The notes beneath the pieces are model-generated. The model ran no database searches, was not told the origin of the DNA, and was given only the letters and a program-made list of their open reading frames with translations. A stretch of 64,000 bases of DNA, from contig LATX02000012.1 of NCBI GenBank assembly GCA_001466705.2, forward strand, positions 58,392 to 122,391, given 5' to 3'. A program made the position numbers and the translations under genes. This DNA is from Moniliophthora roreri. Its lineage: Eukaryota; Basidiomycota; Agaricomycetes; Agaricales; Marasmiaceae. Shown here piece by piece: positions 22,806 through 35,221 of the stretch. Positions within the stretch are counted from its first letter, which is position 1. Each line of letters opens with the position of its first letter.

Positions 22806-24031
22806 TCAGTTCCGTTGAGGGAAGCTGAACGTTCCGTCACAAGGAGTCTCGAGGAATTGGAGCTTTAGAGTAACCTTTGGGTTCTTCCACTGTAAAGACG
22901 ACACAATGTGAGCATGGATAAACACCCGAGCGGACGAACGAACGAATGAACGACTGACCCAGGTAATACCAGGTCGATAAGAGGGGCATGCATATCCCGT
23001 ACCAAGGAGTTGAACAAGGCATTTGCAACCGGAGCAGGATGACTTTGCACGGAACGTATTAACATCTTTTACGATGTTAGTGAGTCCCATGTGAGAGGTG
23101 CCTTCAATTCTGCCCTACGAAGTATTTGAGCAACTATTCGTATTCCAAAAGAAATAGCGGTACTCACCATCCAACCTCTACCCCCATTATTCTTTCCTGC
23201 CGGGCCAAGAGTATCCTCGATGACGAATTCACCGGTTGTAGACTTTACTGGACCAGTGCCACAATCGCTTCCAGCTGGTGCTTTGCAAATCCTATAAGGA
23301 ATATTTCTGTCGGTTACAGAACGCCCCATAATCAATATCCATTCTTGTGGTGAGCTATCACAAAAAGACTTACTGAATGTATCCATCTTGCGTATATTGA
23401 TCCTCTCTGGGACCGATGCCGCGACCCATTTGTTGACCGGTAGGGAACAGTATTTGATAGCAGGAGCCATACTGGAGACCAGTGTTTATGTTATCTCCAC
23501 AGATACCTTTCAATGCGCAAGCATCCGGAGGCTGTGATGGGCAGCTTTGACAGCCAGATGGAGGTGGCGCAGGAACGCATTTGCCATCCTTGAGAACCTC
23601 TCCCTTTTTGCAACACTTGCCGTTGGGTTTGATACCGACGTAAACTTGGTCTGCACCGCAGCACTAGACAATCTCAGAAAGGTTAAGAAGTAGCGAGGAA
23701 AAATGGGTCTACTCACAGCACCAGTCTTGAGATTCTCGTCGTACATGACAAGTTGTTGGTTGTTGGGACAACACAAATCAGCATTGGTTTCCTGAAAGGA
23801 CAAGGGTACTAAGAAACGAGGGGTATTTTCGTCGTGAAGCGAACAAGTACGAACCGAGTTTTTGTATGGTGTTTCGTTTAATGGGCACGAAATCACTATC
23901 TGACGGCAAAAGTACTCCCCTGAGCCAAGTTCGAATTCGACGGGCTCGAAACCAGGGCGACACTGAGGAATCTCCTGGGATTTTGCAATAAGAGTTGGGA
24001 GGAGGAAGAAAGCGACGGTAGAGAACTTCAT
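22806..24031 (-). CDS. secreted Cys-rich CC-motif protein (gene E), convergent twin of gene D
   Basis: Six exons (24031-23855, 23791-23717, 23663-23374, 23306-23168, 23114-22959, 22889-22806) give 306 residues. The exon lengths (177, 75, 290, 139, 156, 84 nt) are identical to gene D. The exon 5 acceptor must be the AG before 23114; using the AG 5 nt further in would give an immediate stop. Signal peptide MKFSTVAFFLLPTLIAKS. The same modules follow: CRPGFEPVEFE, ADLCCPNNQQLVMYDE, CCGADQVYVG, CCKKGEVLKDGKC, GLQYGSCYQILFPTGQQMGRG, NIPYRICKAP, DCGTGPVK, CSGCKCLVQL, TPCDGTFSFPQRN. A recent inverted duplication with D, both apparently functional. Confidence 0.85.
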
Positions 24032-25890
24032 CTTTGAGAAAGAAAATTGGTCGCTGTAGGATTGAGGACAATGCGTCTTATTATGAACGCGGGGTCCGTC
24101 AAGTCTGTCGGTCAGTGGCAACAGTAGAAAACTGCAATACAATAAATTAACCTAAGATCCAATGCTTATAGAGTTTCGTGCGATTAGCCAAATGCTGACG
24201 CTTAAAATGAGGTAACAAAACATTAAGTGGAGAAGCGTAGTGTTTAGAATAATATACACATTGAGCAGGTTCCGGCGAATGAAGAAATTGACAGGAAATG
24301 TCGACAGAAGGCTGCGATATATCTTATTCCATTCGGACCCTACGAATAGCATGAACCTTGTACAGACCAGCGTTGAAACTCACCAAGCGCGCCGTCCACC
24401 GAAAACGACAACAAGCTCGCTCCAGCGTGCGACGAGTCAAAGGGCTGGCGTGCGATAGAAAGGTAGAACTGCTGAAGGCGAAAGCTACGATGCTTGCCGC
24501 CTAGCAGGACACCTCGGTAGGAATCTCCACGTGTGGAATTACGACGATCGCATATTCCACGTCTTAGCTTCGAGCAAATACTATGGGTTATGAGTTATGG
24601 ATATCTCTGGAGATTATTTAAGCAGCAACAAGGTAGGCGATATCACGCCAGACGTAGAAATGTGATGCAAGAGTTGAATGACCATCTCTGGTGAGTGAGG
24701 ATGTGTTTTTCTTTCGGTTTTCCCCCGGGTTGCAAAGCAAAGATATCTGAAATAATTTTGTGGACACTACGAAAAATCACAATGAGCTATAGGCTTGTAG
24801 CTGTCCAGCAGAACCCGCACCATTGAAGTTCATGCAATATTGCCAGCTTTCTCTATCGTTACTTCCATTATCATGACTCGGAGTTCTTTTTCGACCGATT
24901 TCGAATTCGCCTTGAACTCCTAACTTGCAGCTCACCGATATGGCACGGAAAGTGGGGTAGTGAAGACAGATCAGGTTGATTCGAGAGGTCCTAAGTCCGC
25001 GTACAGCTACCCAGTGTGAGCGATAGGTAGCTTCAGTTTACGATAAGAACTGTGATCATGCTCAGAGATAAACCGTGAGGAATCACGTACCCCCTCGATT
25101 CCATCGTGGTTGACTGTGCTCAACTCGATAATGCCTGCCGTGACGGCCACGCTACTCCGACTCGTCCACGGTCCCATGGGCTGTGCACGTGGCTGCAAAT
25201 CCTTTCAACCACACCCCACCTGCACTCAAAACGGAGGATGAATATGAGACGCTTCACCTTTGGGTTGCAAGCAGGTTTCAGTGAGGGGCAACTCTTTCGA
25301 TCTTGATTTTTTTGACCGGTTATTAGTAATGCCAGCACGCTGCACAGATATCCACGTTGGAAGAACCAACCATAGTCTCCCTTAGGCAGACTCAATCACT
25401 CGCCAGGTCACTAAATGGAACCCAACCGTGTCATTATGAACGTGTTCTCCGAGACTGAGTCGATGCGAAAATGGACACGATAATCAATGATGGGTCGAAC
25501 GCCCGGGATCATGAACGTCTCGATTGAATCATGGACAGGTAGATTGTGCAGGGCCATTTCCACACGTCAAGCTCGCTTCTTGAGTGCAAGGATATATGGC
25601 AAGCCGGTTAATTTCGTCCAAGTTTTCAATCATGTCACTGACTTTCTTTAAATCCTTCAGCTTCCATTGGCAATGATGGTAATGACCTAGATAAATGGTT
25701 CCATGAAGCGTGCTGGAAGAGTAAAACGGAAGTCTTAAATGCATATTGGGATGGGTGTCCATGATTCATTCAGTAAGTGAGATGAACAATATAATGACAA
25801 ATTTCTCTGTCTGACCGTCGTGAATGACTGTACCGGTACTGGGTACTTAAGATCGAGTGCTACCATACCCTACAGGTCTCAAAATTTACC
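24032..25890. other. long intergenic stretch
   Basis: No convincing gene; open frames are under 95 codons and lack domains. The segment 25720-25890 (CGGAAGTCTTAAATGCATATTGGG...) is repeated upstream of the degenerate copy at 59.8 kb, marking the left side of the tandem unit. Confidence 0.4.
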
Positions 25891-26357
25891 ATGAAGTTCC
25901 TCCTAGTCGCTGTTTTTCTCCGCTTCCTACTCTCTGTGCAAGCCAAGGTCGAATGCGAGCCGGGTGCTGAGCCTATGCAACTCCTCACTGGCGGTTGGCG
26001 CTGCAAGAGGACCATAATTGAATCGGGAGGCCCCGATCGTCTCTACCACACGAGCATGGTATGTCTTCTGCTCCCATCGGAATTCTTGGCTAATCTCATT
26101 CTTCTCGGAACTAGGACAAGTTAGATATAGTGCGATGCTGCCCAGCTTATCGTCAGCTCGTCGTCTTTGACGAAGAAACCCGAATTGGCCAAGTAAATAC
26201 ACAAATTTATGAAGCTGTCTACGCACTAATCATTTCTCTTACATAGTGCTGCGGTAGAGAAAAGGTTTACCTTGGAGATGTACCGAACAGCGAGTGTTGC
26301 CTTGAAGGAGAAGTTTTGAAGGACGGAGAGTGTTCTGCTCCTAGTGAAGCTCTTTAA
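25891..26357 (+). CDS. short secreted CC-motif protein (gene F)
   Basis: Three exons (25891-26058, 26115-26192, 26247-26357) with GTATGT...CTAG and GTAAAT...CATAG introns give 118 residues. Signal peptide MKFLLVAVFLRFLLSVQA, then CEPGAEPMQLLTGGWRC, IVRCCPAYRQLVVFDEE, and CCGREKVYLGD...CCLEGEVLKDGEC. It ends in SEAL-stop, exactly where the Pro linker and the larger C-terminal half begin in genes D, E and G. It is therefore a natural N-terminal-half version of the family rather than an obvious truncation. It lies 650 bp upstream of gene G in the same direction, and the same pair recurs further on. Confidence 0.75.
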
Positions 26358-27005
26358 TTTACGACTCTGTAATTCTATCATCGTCTAGAATGGTCCCATG
26401 ATTGTAATACTTAGGATTGTAAAAAAAAGCTTGTTTAGCGCGCACACCTAGTCGTGACCAAGGTGACTGGCGTCACGACCGTATCAGCTTTTTCCCTTAC
26501 CATGTCGTCCAACGGCGATAGGCCCGTAGCCAAATATCATCTTCATCAATGGGCAAGTACTGCAACGACAATGATCTACTGCAAGGTGAAAAGACTGGCC
26601 TCGGAAAGGGGCCATTGCTTTGTCGTTGTCGTCTGGCTGTCAGACTTTGGGGCTGGTGAGTTCCAATATTGAATCATGCAAGATTCATATGGCTGAATTT
26701 CCGGTAGGCTTAAGCAGGATCTGTCAGCACTTATGAAAACCTTCCAGCGTTCAGCTGTTTTATGATTATTTTCAAGAACTTGGTTTTCCATGGAAGGATT
26801 GGCGGCTGGAAGGATTTAGAATGCGAGTTGTAACTCAGTGTGTGACGCGACATTCCTTTCGAAGCCATACTGACAGGTATAGCAGCTCTAATCTGTCAAC
26901 AAGGCTCAAGGTTCGATGCCAGGTTTCTAATAAAGACGACTACATGGCTATAAAGTCCAACCAGCACGCAAAAAACCCGTTATCCCAACCCAATCACCCC
27001 CGGTC
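26358..27005 (+). repeat. spacer of the tandem unit, repeated at 52.17, 60.42 and 61.84 kb
   Basis: This spacer (GATTGTAAAAAAAAGCTTG ... CAGACTTTGGGGCTGG ... to the TATAAAG at 26949) recurs almost unchanged at 52172-52835, 60422-60714 and 61839-62435, and its right half at 28548-28908. Its open frames are degraded in some copies, so I read it as promoter/spacer, not coding. A TATAAAG lies about 57 bp before the ATG of gene G. Confidence 0.6.
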
Positions 27006-27699
27006 ATGAAGCTCCTTCTGCTCAGCTCTTTGTTATGCTCTATTGTCTCTATAAACGCCCAAGCCCCGCCGATCCAGTGTCCCCCGGACCAGGAACCTGT
27101 TGAGGTTGCACCAGGTGATTGGAGGTGCAGGTCCGCAGTCGTCATATGTCCAGAGGGCTGGTCTGCATATTTTGCCTCCGTCGTAGGTTATTGTCACTTG
27201 GAGGTTCTCAACAGTGACTCACTCTTGGCTAGGATACTCTGACACAGATGCGCTGTTGCGCACCAAACCGCCAACTGGTCATCTACGATGAGAAAACTCA
27301 GGTCGGCGTAGTACGTATACTCCCCACCATCCGATTCATCCCCGGCTAATTCACTTCCCAGTGCTGTGCTGCTGGCACAGTCTACGTCGGTGAAAAGCCA
27401 AATGGTTTATGTTGCAACCCAGGCGAGATCATCCAGGATGGGAAATGTGCTGTTCCTCCTCCACCGCCTCCACTGCCTCCTCCAGGTCCCTCAGAAGGCT
27501 GCCCGAGTCAACCGAACAATGCTTGCAGGTTGCGCAAGGCTTGCGGAACCGGAACAGCAAATGGCTTGCAATATGGAAGCTGCTACCAGATAACGTTCTC
27601 TGACGGAAGTGGCAACCAACTTGGCAGAGGATACACCCAAGATGATAACACAGCACACCCAGACGTATATGTGCAGAGAGGCTGGGTCTCGTGAGTCGC
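27006..27699 (+). CDS. long secreted CC-motif protein (gene G), 3' end missing at an n
   Basis: Exons 27006-27182, 27248-27310 and 27362-27690 are intact (phase 2 donor GTGAGTCGC). Signal peptide MKLLLLSSLLCSIVSINA. CPPDQEPVEVAPGDWRC, then RCCAPNRQLVIYDEKTQVGV, CCAAGTVYVGEKPNGLCC, a poly-Pro linker (VPPPPPPLPPPGP), CPSQPNNACRLRKACG and GLQYGSCYQITFSDGSGNQLGRG. The sequence jumps at the n (27700) into a transposon copy, so exons 4-6 (seen at 63.35-63.91 kb) are absent here. This is the only copy of the four whose exons 2 and 3 are undamaged. It may be a whole gene in the real chromosome. Confidence 0.7.
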
Positions 27700-27700
27700 N

Positions 27701-28547
27701 AGAAAAAAACCTGTGCTTTGCAGTCCGTGCACAACTCACCTCAAATTCCCCCGTGCCCTGAATTTCCCCACGCTCGCTTCTTTCTTTCTAACCACCACCA
27801 TCTCTGCAGCTCCCTCCCACTAGCGCACCCTTTCCCTCTGTCTTATTGTCATCGTCTTTTGTGCCTCCCGCTCTTTTGCTATATCAAGATGGAACCTGAT
27901 ATGACGCGCTGAGTCCTGGACATAGATCAGAGGTGGAATGTGGTGCAGGTGAGGTACGTATACTGGTTACTTACCGTGTCTGCAAACTAAAGATATTTCA
28001 ACACGCCAGGCACCTCAGAGAAGAACTAGACGATAGCACCAAAACATTTTCAACATAAAGCTATATGTCGTGAGTCGATCATAGAACATCACTATCCTTT
28101 TCCTAATCTATGTGCTATAGGTAGTGGTCAATGTTGCGTCTCCTGGAGCTGGGCGGAGGGTCTGGAGTGGGGCAGAGGGTTGGGGCAGAGGGTTTTACTC
28201 ACTCTTGCAGTACAGTGGGAGTCTGGGTGGTTTGGGTAGATCAGAGAGCTCACGCGCTCACACGCTCACATTGCTATGTATGTTGTACTCGGTAGCACCT
28301 CCAGTGTATTTTAGTACTTTGACAATATAGTTCATTACTAGACACTATCAGACACGATCAGACGGAATCCGATGCCTAATAGAGCCTGTTAGAAGCTACC
28401 TATGAAACGTCGAATAATGTCAGATAACGTCTGATAATGTCTGAATTATTCCGGGTTAAGGACACTATCAGACGTTATCAGACGTTATCAGACGAAGCCG
28501 GGTGTTGTCAGATAATGTCGAATAATGTCTGATAAAACCTCACTGGG
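27701..28547 (+). mobile_element. right part of the TATCAGAC-repeat transposon (copy 1)
   Basis: Matches 60900-61745 nearly base for base, so this is the same element minus its left end, which is lost at the n. It ends in CCTCACTGGG followed by CTTTAGG, the target duplication seen in the complete copy. The right 220 bp carries many TATCAGACRTTATC units. No transposase is encoded. Confidence 0.75.
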
Positions 28548-28908
28548 CTTTAGGGCTGGTGAGTTCTAATATTGAATCATGCAAGATTCATATGGCTGAA
28601 TTTCTGGTAGGCTTAAGCAGGATCTGTCAGCACTTATGAAAACCTTCCAGCGTTCAGCTGTTTTATGATTATTTTCAAGAACTTGGTTTTCCATGGAAGG
28701 ATTGGTGGCTGGAAGGATTTAGAATGTGAGTTGTAACTCAGTGTGTGACACGACATTCCTTTCGAAGCCATACTGACAGGCATAGCAGCTCTAATCTGTC
28801 AACGAGGCTCAAGGTTCGATGCCAGGTTTCTAATAAAGACGACTACATGGCTATAAAGTCCAACCAGCATGCAAAAAACCTGTTATCCCAACCCAATCAT
28901 CCCCAGTC

Positions 28909-30416
28909 ATGAAGCTCCTTCTACTCAGCTCTTTGTTATGCTCTATTGTCTCTATAAATGCCCAAGCCCCGCCAATCCAGTGTCCCGTGGGCCAGGAACC
29001 TGTTGAGGTTGCACCAGGTGATTGGAGGTGCAGGTCCACAGTCGTCATATGTCTGGAGGGCTGGTCTGAATATTTTGCCTCCGTCGTAGGTTGTTGTCAC
29101 ATTATACCCTGTTGATATGTTAGGAATGTCATTGTTCCAAGGATTCCAACATACGATGGTGAGGATTTTCTGTTACAAGATGCACATGACTGAACCCTGG
29201 GGCCAAAACTACTCATGAAAAACAACGTTTATGAGAACTGTCCCATATCATATTCAACGCCAAAACACAGAAAAGACTTCCCGAAGGTCTCTGGGACTAC
29301 ATGCAATGGGGGACACGACGGGATGAAAGACTTCGTTGCTAGTGGCTATCTATCATCTATCATCTATCATCATACGTTCAGCATACGTTGAGGATCCCAC
29401 TGGCGTCTCAGTGGAAGCCCATCATCAGATCATTCCTAAGGTACCTCCATTGTACAATATCCTGCCAGCGGTGTACAAAGAGAAAACTCAGGTCGGTGTA
29501 GTACGTATACTCCCCACCATCTGATTCATCCCCGGCTAATTCACTTCCCAGTGCTGTGCAGCAGCACAGTCTACGTCAGTGAAAAGCCAAACGGTTTATG
29601 TTGCAACCCAGGCGAGATCATCCAGGATGGGAAATGTGCTGTTCCTCCTCCACCGCCTCCACCGCCTCCTCCAGGTCCCTCAGAAGGCTGCCCGAGTCAA
29701 CCGAACAATGCTTGCAGGTTGCGCAAGGCTTGCGGAACCGGAACAGCAAATGGCTTGCAATATGGAAGCTGCTACCAGATAACGTTCTCTGACGGAAGTG
29801 GCAACCAACTTGGCAGAGGATACACCCAAGATGATAACACAGCACACCCAGACGTATATGTGCAGAGAGGCTGGGTCTCGTGAGTCGCNAGCAACTGATT
29901 GTGGTACGGGTGCCGTTCAGTCCACTGATGTCTTCGTCATTGAAGACTAAATCGGACCCATGAACGATGCTGCGGGTACCAAGGGCTGGGTAAAGTCTGC
30001 TATCACTATCAAGTCAATGGGTGCTGAGTGATTCTTGGGCAGCTGAACAACGCGGCGGATCCAAACTTCATCACAATTACCACCGCTGCAGCGCAAGCCG
30101 GCAAATTCAAGGGTAAAACTTCGTGCTCTACCTGCAAATGTGTCGTCTCCTTGACGGGTGACACCCGTGGCCTCACTTTGAACGGTGTGCTAGAGCCCGA
30201 GGAGCGTCGTCAGTCGGGATTGGGTTACAGAATCTCATTCGTAAGTTTAGCCCGTCTAATCCACTCTAGCACACTGCTGATTCTTGTGACAACTAGCGAC
30301 CTAACGCAGGTGCTGCTGTGACCTTTGAGTTTGCTGAGGTTCCTTGCGTTGCAGGCCCTGTGCTCGGAAAGGCACAGCTCGGCCTTGTGGGCAACGCTGC
30401 CCAAGTACTGCTTTAA
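28909..30416 (+). pseudogene. long secreted CC-motif gene, broken copy (gene H)
   Basis: Exon 1 (28909-29085) is intact. A deletion then runs from intron 1 through the CC of exon 2 into the foreign segment that also interrupts copies I and K. Exon 3 (from 29552) has TGCTGTGCAGCAGCACAG where gene G has one base more, shifting the frame. An n at 29889 hides the start of exon 4. In the rest of exon 4 a CAA codon has become TAA (about 29948). Exons 5 and 6 are conserved up to the TAA at 30414-30416. An n at 30460 removes about 30 bp of 3' flank compared with the 54.5 kb copy. Non-functional as assembled. Confidence 0.75.
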
Positions 30417-30579
30417 GGCGTCGTTGTTGCATGTAGATTCGGTCTGGAGTAAAACAAACNCATTAACCAAAACACCATATTTCATGTTTCGTATCAATCA
30501 CCAATCGTACATTCTTTGCTATTCGTACATTTTTACTCCTTGTGTGAACGATGTATAAAAGTCCGACTACGGCTGACGG

Positions 30580-32532
30580 TCATATTGCTTGTCTTCGAAT
30601 GAGGGGCTGTCGCTGTGCGCCGCAAGTTGGCGCCGCCTTGCCTGTCCGTACGAGAGCCTCCGGTGGTAGTAAGGAATACATCCTGTTCGCAAAGTGATGA
30701 GTGTTTGAATCTTTGGCATCAATCTGAGGACTCGCCTGCAACAATTCTGACGCTGACGGCCTGAGGTCTGGAGTTTCGTAGAGAGTTTTGTTCAAGAAAT
30801 CACGTAGGGGAGCTGATGGAGGCTGAGTATGGTTCAGTGCATCCATGATTAGGCGACTTCGTTCTTGGTTGAGATTGATGAGCCCGTCAAACATTTCTGT
30901 GTCGTGCATCTTCAACTCCCAGGAACGAGGAGCTAGGCTGTGTCATGTACCAATAGCTAAAACACCCAAACTCCATACATCAACCGCAGGACCAATGACT
31001 TTGTCTCTCTTGATTTCAGGTGCTTCAGGTCTTTCCTTGGAGGTCGTATTTGCTTCCTTGAGCATCACACAAAGTTCTAGCAGTATCGTCAGTAACAGTT
31101 ACTCGTTGTGATACAGAAACACCTACTCAGACAGGCAGTGCGTGAGCCACGAGCAAAAACAATCTGCTCAGAATCAATACTCCCATGCGTAATACCATGT
31201 CGATGCAGATAGTACACAGCCTGCACAACATGTCACAGGATATTCACGATATGGGGTTCCTGTAGTCCCGACTGCTGAGTGCGTCTACAGACATCATGAA
31301 TCTCATCCTTGAGAGTTCGAGGATCTGCTATGGTTTCCAGGATGACCCAAATGTGACCATCATGTTAGAAGAGATCGATATAGTTGAGGATATGGGGGTG
31401 ATGAAGGAAGCATATCTCGTTGAACTCGTCTACTAGACATCGCAAGACAGACCTGTGTTGACCGATAAGAGCCTTCTTGATTGCAACCGAGGAGTTTGTT
31501 CCTTTGATTCGCGCCGAGAAGACTTCAAGGTAGGGACTGCAAAGGAGGTGTTAGCGACATGTGGTATTTGGGGTAGTTGGTTTCTTTACCTTTGTTGCAT
31601 AGGCTGTAAGTTCTGATACATCTGTTGAGGATCAGCATGCTTCTGGACATGCTGAAGGTCCATGAGGAACGAGGCATGTTCAGAGGACGTCAAACAGCGA
31701 TAAGGAGTGAAAGTCTTTGGTGTCGCCGGACGTTTGTACACCTCTACTTTATCCGAGTTCTCTGGCCTGGCCAAGGTCATACTTGCATCCACATCAAAGA
31801 TAATAGCAGGTGAATGATTCGATAAAAGGACTGTTGATGCCATCAGCACATTGGTACTCTTTATCATACGGTCCAGCTCTGCGACTGCCTGCTGACTTCG
31901 AGGGCGAACATTCCTGTTCTCGTGCCAACACATCTCCACCAGGCTCCAGAGAGCATCCGACATCATGTTCAGTCGCTTGGGGCGCTTTCCAGCAGAGACC
32001 TCAAGTATCACTCGAGCTTCACCCGTATCAGGAAATGGCAGTTTGCCCATGTACACCTATCATAGTAAGTGTCAGTCCACAAAACAGTAAGACAGAGAAA
32101 CTCGCGTCAACACACCTCCACGCAAACACACCCATAAGCATAGATGTCACTTGCAAACATTCGTCTCTGACTCTCTCCAGGTGAGAATAGCAGTTCGGGA
32201 GCCATCCATTGTATGGTTCCACTATAGTCAGTGGTATTATGTCTCGTAGCATCCGCAAAGACAGTTAACCCAAAATCCGCCAGACGAGGTTGGCAGTTCT
32301 CATCAATCAAGATATTGCACTGTTAAGTAACAAATCAGTACAAAAGCTAGAAGTATGCGAGTGGACTAACGCCTTTAATATCTCCATGGACGACCTTCTT
32401 TGAATGAAGGTAGTCGATTCCCTGAACGATCCCGAATAGCTAAATAAGACAATATTAGTTATTGACCACTCATCATCATAAGAGTGCACAAGACATACAA
32501 GACCATTTATATTCACCCTCAGATTCTTCTTC
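30580..32532 (-). pseudogene. dual-kinase gene copy A, 3' part (kinase C-lobe plus pseudokinase)
   Basis: On the minus strand the TKL-type kinase continues after a transposon. Catalytic loop HGDIKG (about 32395-32371), LADFGLTVF (DFG near 32277), GTIQWMAPELL (APE), SDIYAYGCVCVEV, LPFPDTGEARVI and CWHENRNVRPRS. A linker follows (ASTVLLSNHSPAIIFDVDAS...). A second, PAK/STE20-like domain then begins: SSVAIKKALIG, VWVILE-type hinge, YLHRHGITHGSIDSEQIV with HGS in place of HRD, APEIKRDKVIGPAVDVWSLGVLAIGT, and ends in LYETPDLRPSASELLQ. The second domain lacks the catalytic Asp, so it is a pseudokinase. An in-frame TGA (about 30945) interrupts it in copies A and B. The gene is split from its 5' part by a 2.68 kb element. 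Confidence 0.7.
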
Positions 32533-35214
32533 CACCTATGGTGCCCAAGAAATACCACGGGTTTGATGGCAAGCTACACCTATCTCAGCATCAAATATAA
32601 AGAGTTTTTGGGCTGAGAGGGCGCCTGTCATTAAAACCCATCATTAATTCTGGTAATTTGAATTTTGCACCAAGAGCTCACTCCAAGGTCAAACTTCTCG
32701 CTGAACTTCCTGACCTCTCAGTCTGGCACTTCCCATTCTACCAATATCATCATCGTTTCCTTTTCGTCGCCATCGCCATCACCACATGTTCCCATCACTG
32801 AGTCCCGACCATTAATTGCATAAATATAGATCAACATCTGCCTCTTGACATCGAACTGCCATGATGCCGCCACCTCCGGCCCATGATGCCCATTCAGTGT
32901 CCCCTTCCCTTTCCAGACTTGTCGCCAAAGTATCAAATGTGCCATATATTTTGTCCTAGGTAAGTCATTTCTCTATGTACTGACCCTTATTTTCTTTCAC
33001 ATGTCTCATTCAGGAGGCATGCCACACCATTACAACTCCACTTTCATTATAGCTTCCATTAGGCAGATAGCAGTTGGATGGGTCCTGTAAAGGACATCTT
33101 ACTCATGGATGTATGGGAACTTGGATGAGGTGAGTTTTCACCTGATATTTTATCTCACCTTTTGCATTGACCTCCATGACGAGGCGGGTTCATGTATAGA
33201 CTCATGGAAACTAATGCCCAGCTTCAATGCTGTTCAATCAATAGCTTACCGCCGAGCTTTTAATATCATCTGAGACATTTCTCATGTCACCTACAGTCAA
33301 GATGACCTGCACTGGTCCCTACATCCCATCATGTCGGCTTTGCAGGGGGAATTTCCAAGCCATCAAGACTAAATTTCAGCATACTAGTTTGGATACAAAC
33401 CATTGCTGAATACTTAGTACAAATCATGCTGGTGAGCATTCTGAATTGAGATGATCTTGCTTCTCAGATTATTGATTACATTTTCTTGCATCTGGAAATC
33501 ATCTGGCCCTATGAAAACTGCAGATACACATCTCTCCAGACTCATTCAACCCTGCACCCATAGCAAATCTTCAAGTTCTACAAGAGGTGATCATGTCCTA
33601 TTGATTCCAGAATGCAGTAGTAAAAGACCAATCAACAGTGTTTTGGGGCCCTTTCAGCTCCCATAATTAGCGATACCTTGTACAGACACCTGCCTGAGCA
33701 ACTGTAACCTGCTAGCTGACATTTAATTCCTAGACATGGGAGCTCGTGATGTGTTCCAGTGTACTCAGATATTCATAACGAAGATAGCTGTGGAGGTGTT
33801 GAGTTGAGCACCAATATTGACCATAAGAATAACAGATATATGATAATGGTAGAGAGAATCATAAATGCCATTACTAAAGGTGTGTATCTTCTTAACTTAA
33901 GCCTCATTGAGTGAGGGATTACCGAGAAAGCACTGCAGACCATTGCCTTGGACATCTCAGGATCATACTCAAGACCCAAAGAAGTATTCACATACTGTCT
34001 TGTTTTCATCACAACGTCTTCAAACTGTGAATATAAGCTCAGTGAGTGCCAACAATTATTTAACAATAAAATCTTGCTGACTGAAAAGGTGAGAATTTTT
34101 GGCACTATGAATGGGCAGTTGCATTAGCAGATCAACATCTGGCAATAAGGTGTCTTACTTACCATTCAACCGAAATAAATTTGAAGTGGACAAAAGCAAT
34201 AAGAACTATCAGATACTGGTCATAGTGGCTTTATGAAGCAGTTTGGCCCCATCCCAAAGGATGTGGGGTGAGTAATCGGTAAGTTGTCAACTGTGGTGAT
34301 GTGTGGTGATCACAGCGTGGTGATCATCTAGAAAAGTTTCTCCTACTTTGTTCCATCAATGCGCTATTCTAAACACTTAGAGAAATTGCAAGGCTCTTCA
34401 AATTGTATTAACAGCATTGATGAATATAGACTAGTTGTGATATTTAAAGGTAGATTCATGGAGATTGAGTAAAAGCTTCATGTTTGTTTGTAAAACTTTA
34501 AATACAGAAAGTGCTATCAAAAAACAATCTGGAAATCAAGGCAGTCAACTCACTATGCTGGATAACAGTCATTTGGATCCAAAGTGAAATGTACATTGTG
34601 AATGTATACAACCTATGTCTAGGATGTGAAGTACTATCACAGAGACACGGAATGATTTACCATGCCCAAAACTGTGGCCAGCAGTCCTGACAGAGATGTT
34701 GCCGTAAATGAGAACTAGAACTACGAAAAGATCGGAAATCAGGAAAAAAAAACACCTACCATTCTCTATCACAGCATACCGTCAAACTCACTGAGGGAGA
34801 ATTCTCCGAGTGAGAACATGAGTGCGTATCCATGACATCATAGAAATTGACCCGGGATCAATGCCCTGGAGGAGTCTGGCATACTTAATGGTAAGATTTC
34901 AAGAGGCGGATGTTGATCTATATTTATGCAATTGATGGTCGGGACTCGGCGACGGGAACATGCGGTGATGGCGACGGCGACAAAAAGGAAACGATGACGA
35001 TATCAGTAGAACGGGAAGTGCCAGACCGAGAGGTCAGGAAGTTCAGCGAGAAGTTCGACCTTGGAGTGAGCTCTCGGTGCAAAATTCAAATTACCAGAAT
35101 TAATGATGGGTTTTAATGACGGGCGCCCTCTCAGCCCAAAAACTCTTCATATTTGATGCCGAGATAGGCGTAGCTTGCCATCAAACCTATGATATTTCTT
35201 GGGCACCATAGGTG
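32533..35214. mobile_element. 2.68 kb long-TIR DNA element inserted in the kinase gene
   Basis: Both ends read CACCTATGGTGCCC inward. The terminal inverted repeats are about 315 bp each (32533-32848 and 34900-35214) and nearly identical. The 7 bp CTTCTTC at 32526-32532 is repeated at 35215-35221, and the uninterrupted kinase copies (near 56590 and 57996) have a single CTTCTTC there. This directly shows insertion with a 7-bp target duplication. The interior has no transposase; the longest frame is a 110-codon minus stretch (34105-33773) that may be a captured gene piece (FEDVVMKTRQYVNTSLGLEY). Superfamily unassigned; probably non-autonomous. Confidence 0.9.
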
Positions 35215-35221
35215 CTTCTTC

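Noticed and set aside
26454..26672. A conserved 72-codon plus-strand frame repeated at 52.3, 60.5 and 61.9 kb
   Set aside because: It lies in the unit spacer; conservation comes from recent duplication and some copies are shortened or altered without regard to frame, so there is no evidence of coding.
26905..26925. GGTTCGATGCC, similar to a tRNA T-loop
   Set aside because: No matching acceptor stem, anticodon arm or A box around it.
26821..27009. A 62-codon frame ending at the ATG of gene G, repeated in other units
   Set aside because: It covers the promoter, TATA box and leader of gene G; treated as regulatory DNA.
28320..28547. Short regularly spaced repeats that at first look like a CRISPR-type array
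   Set aside because: Units are degenerate, lack constant spacers, occur in both orientations and sit inside a transposon end in a eukaryotic genome.
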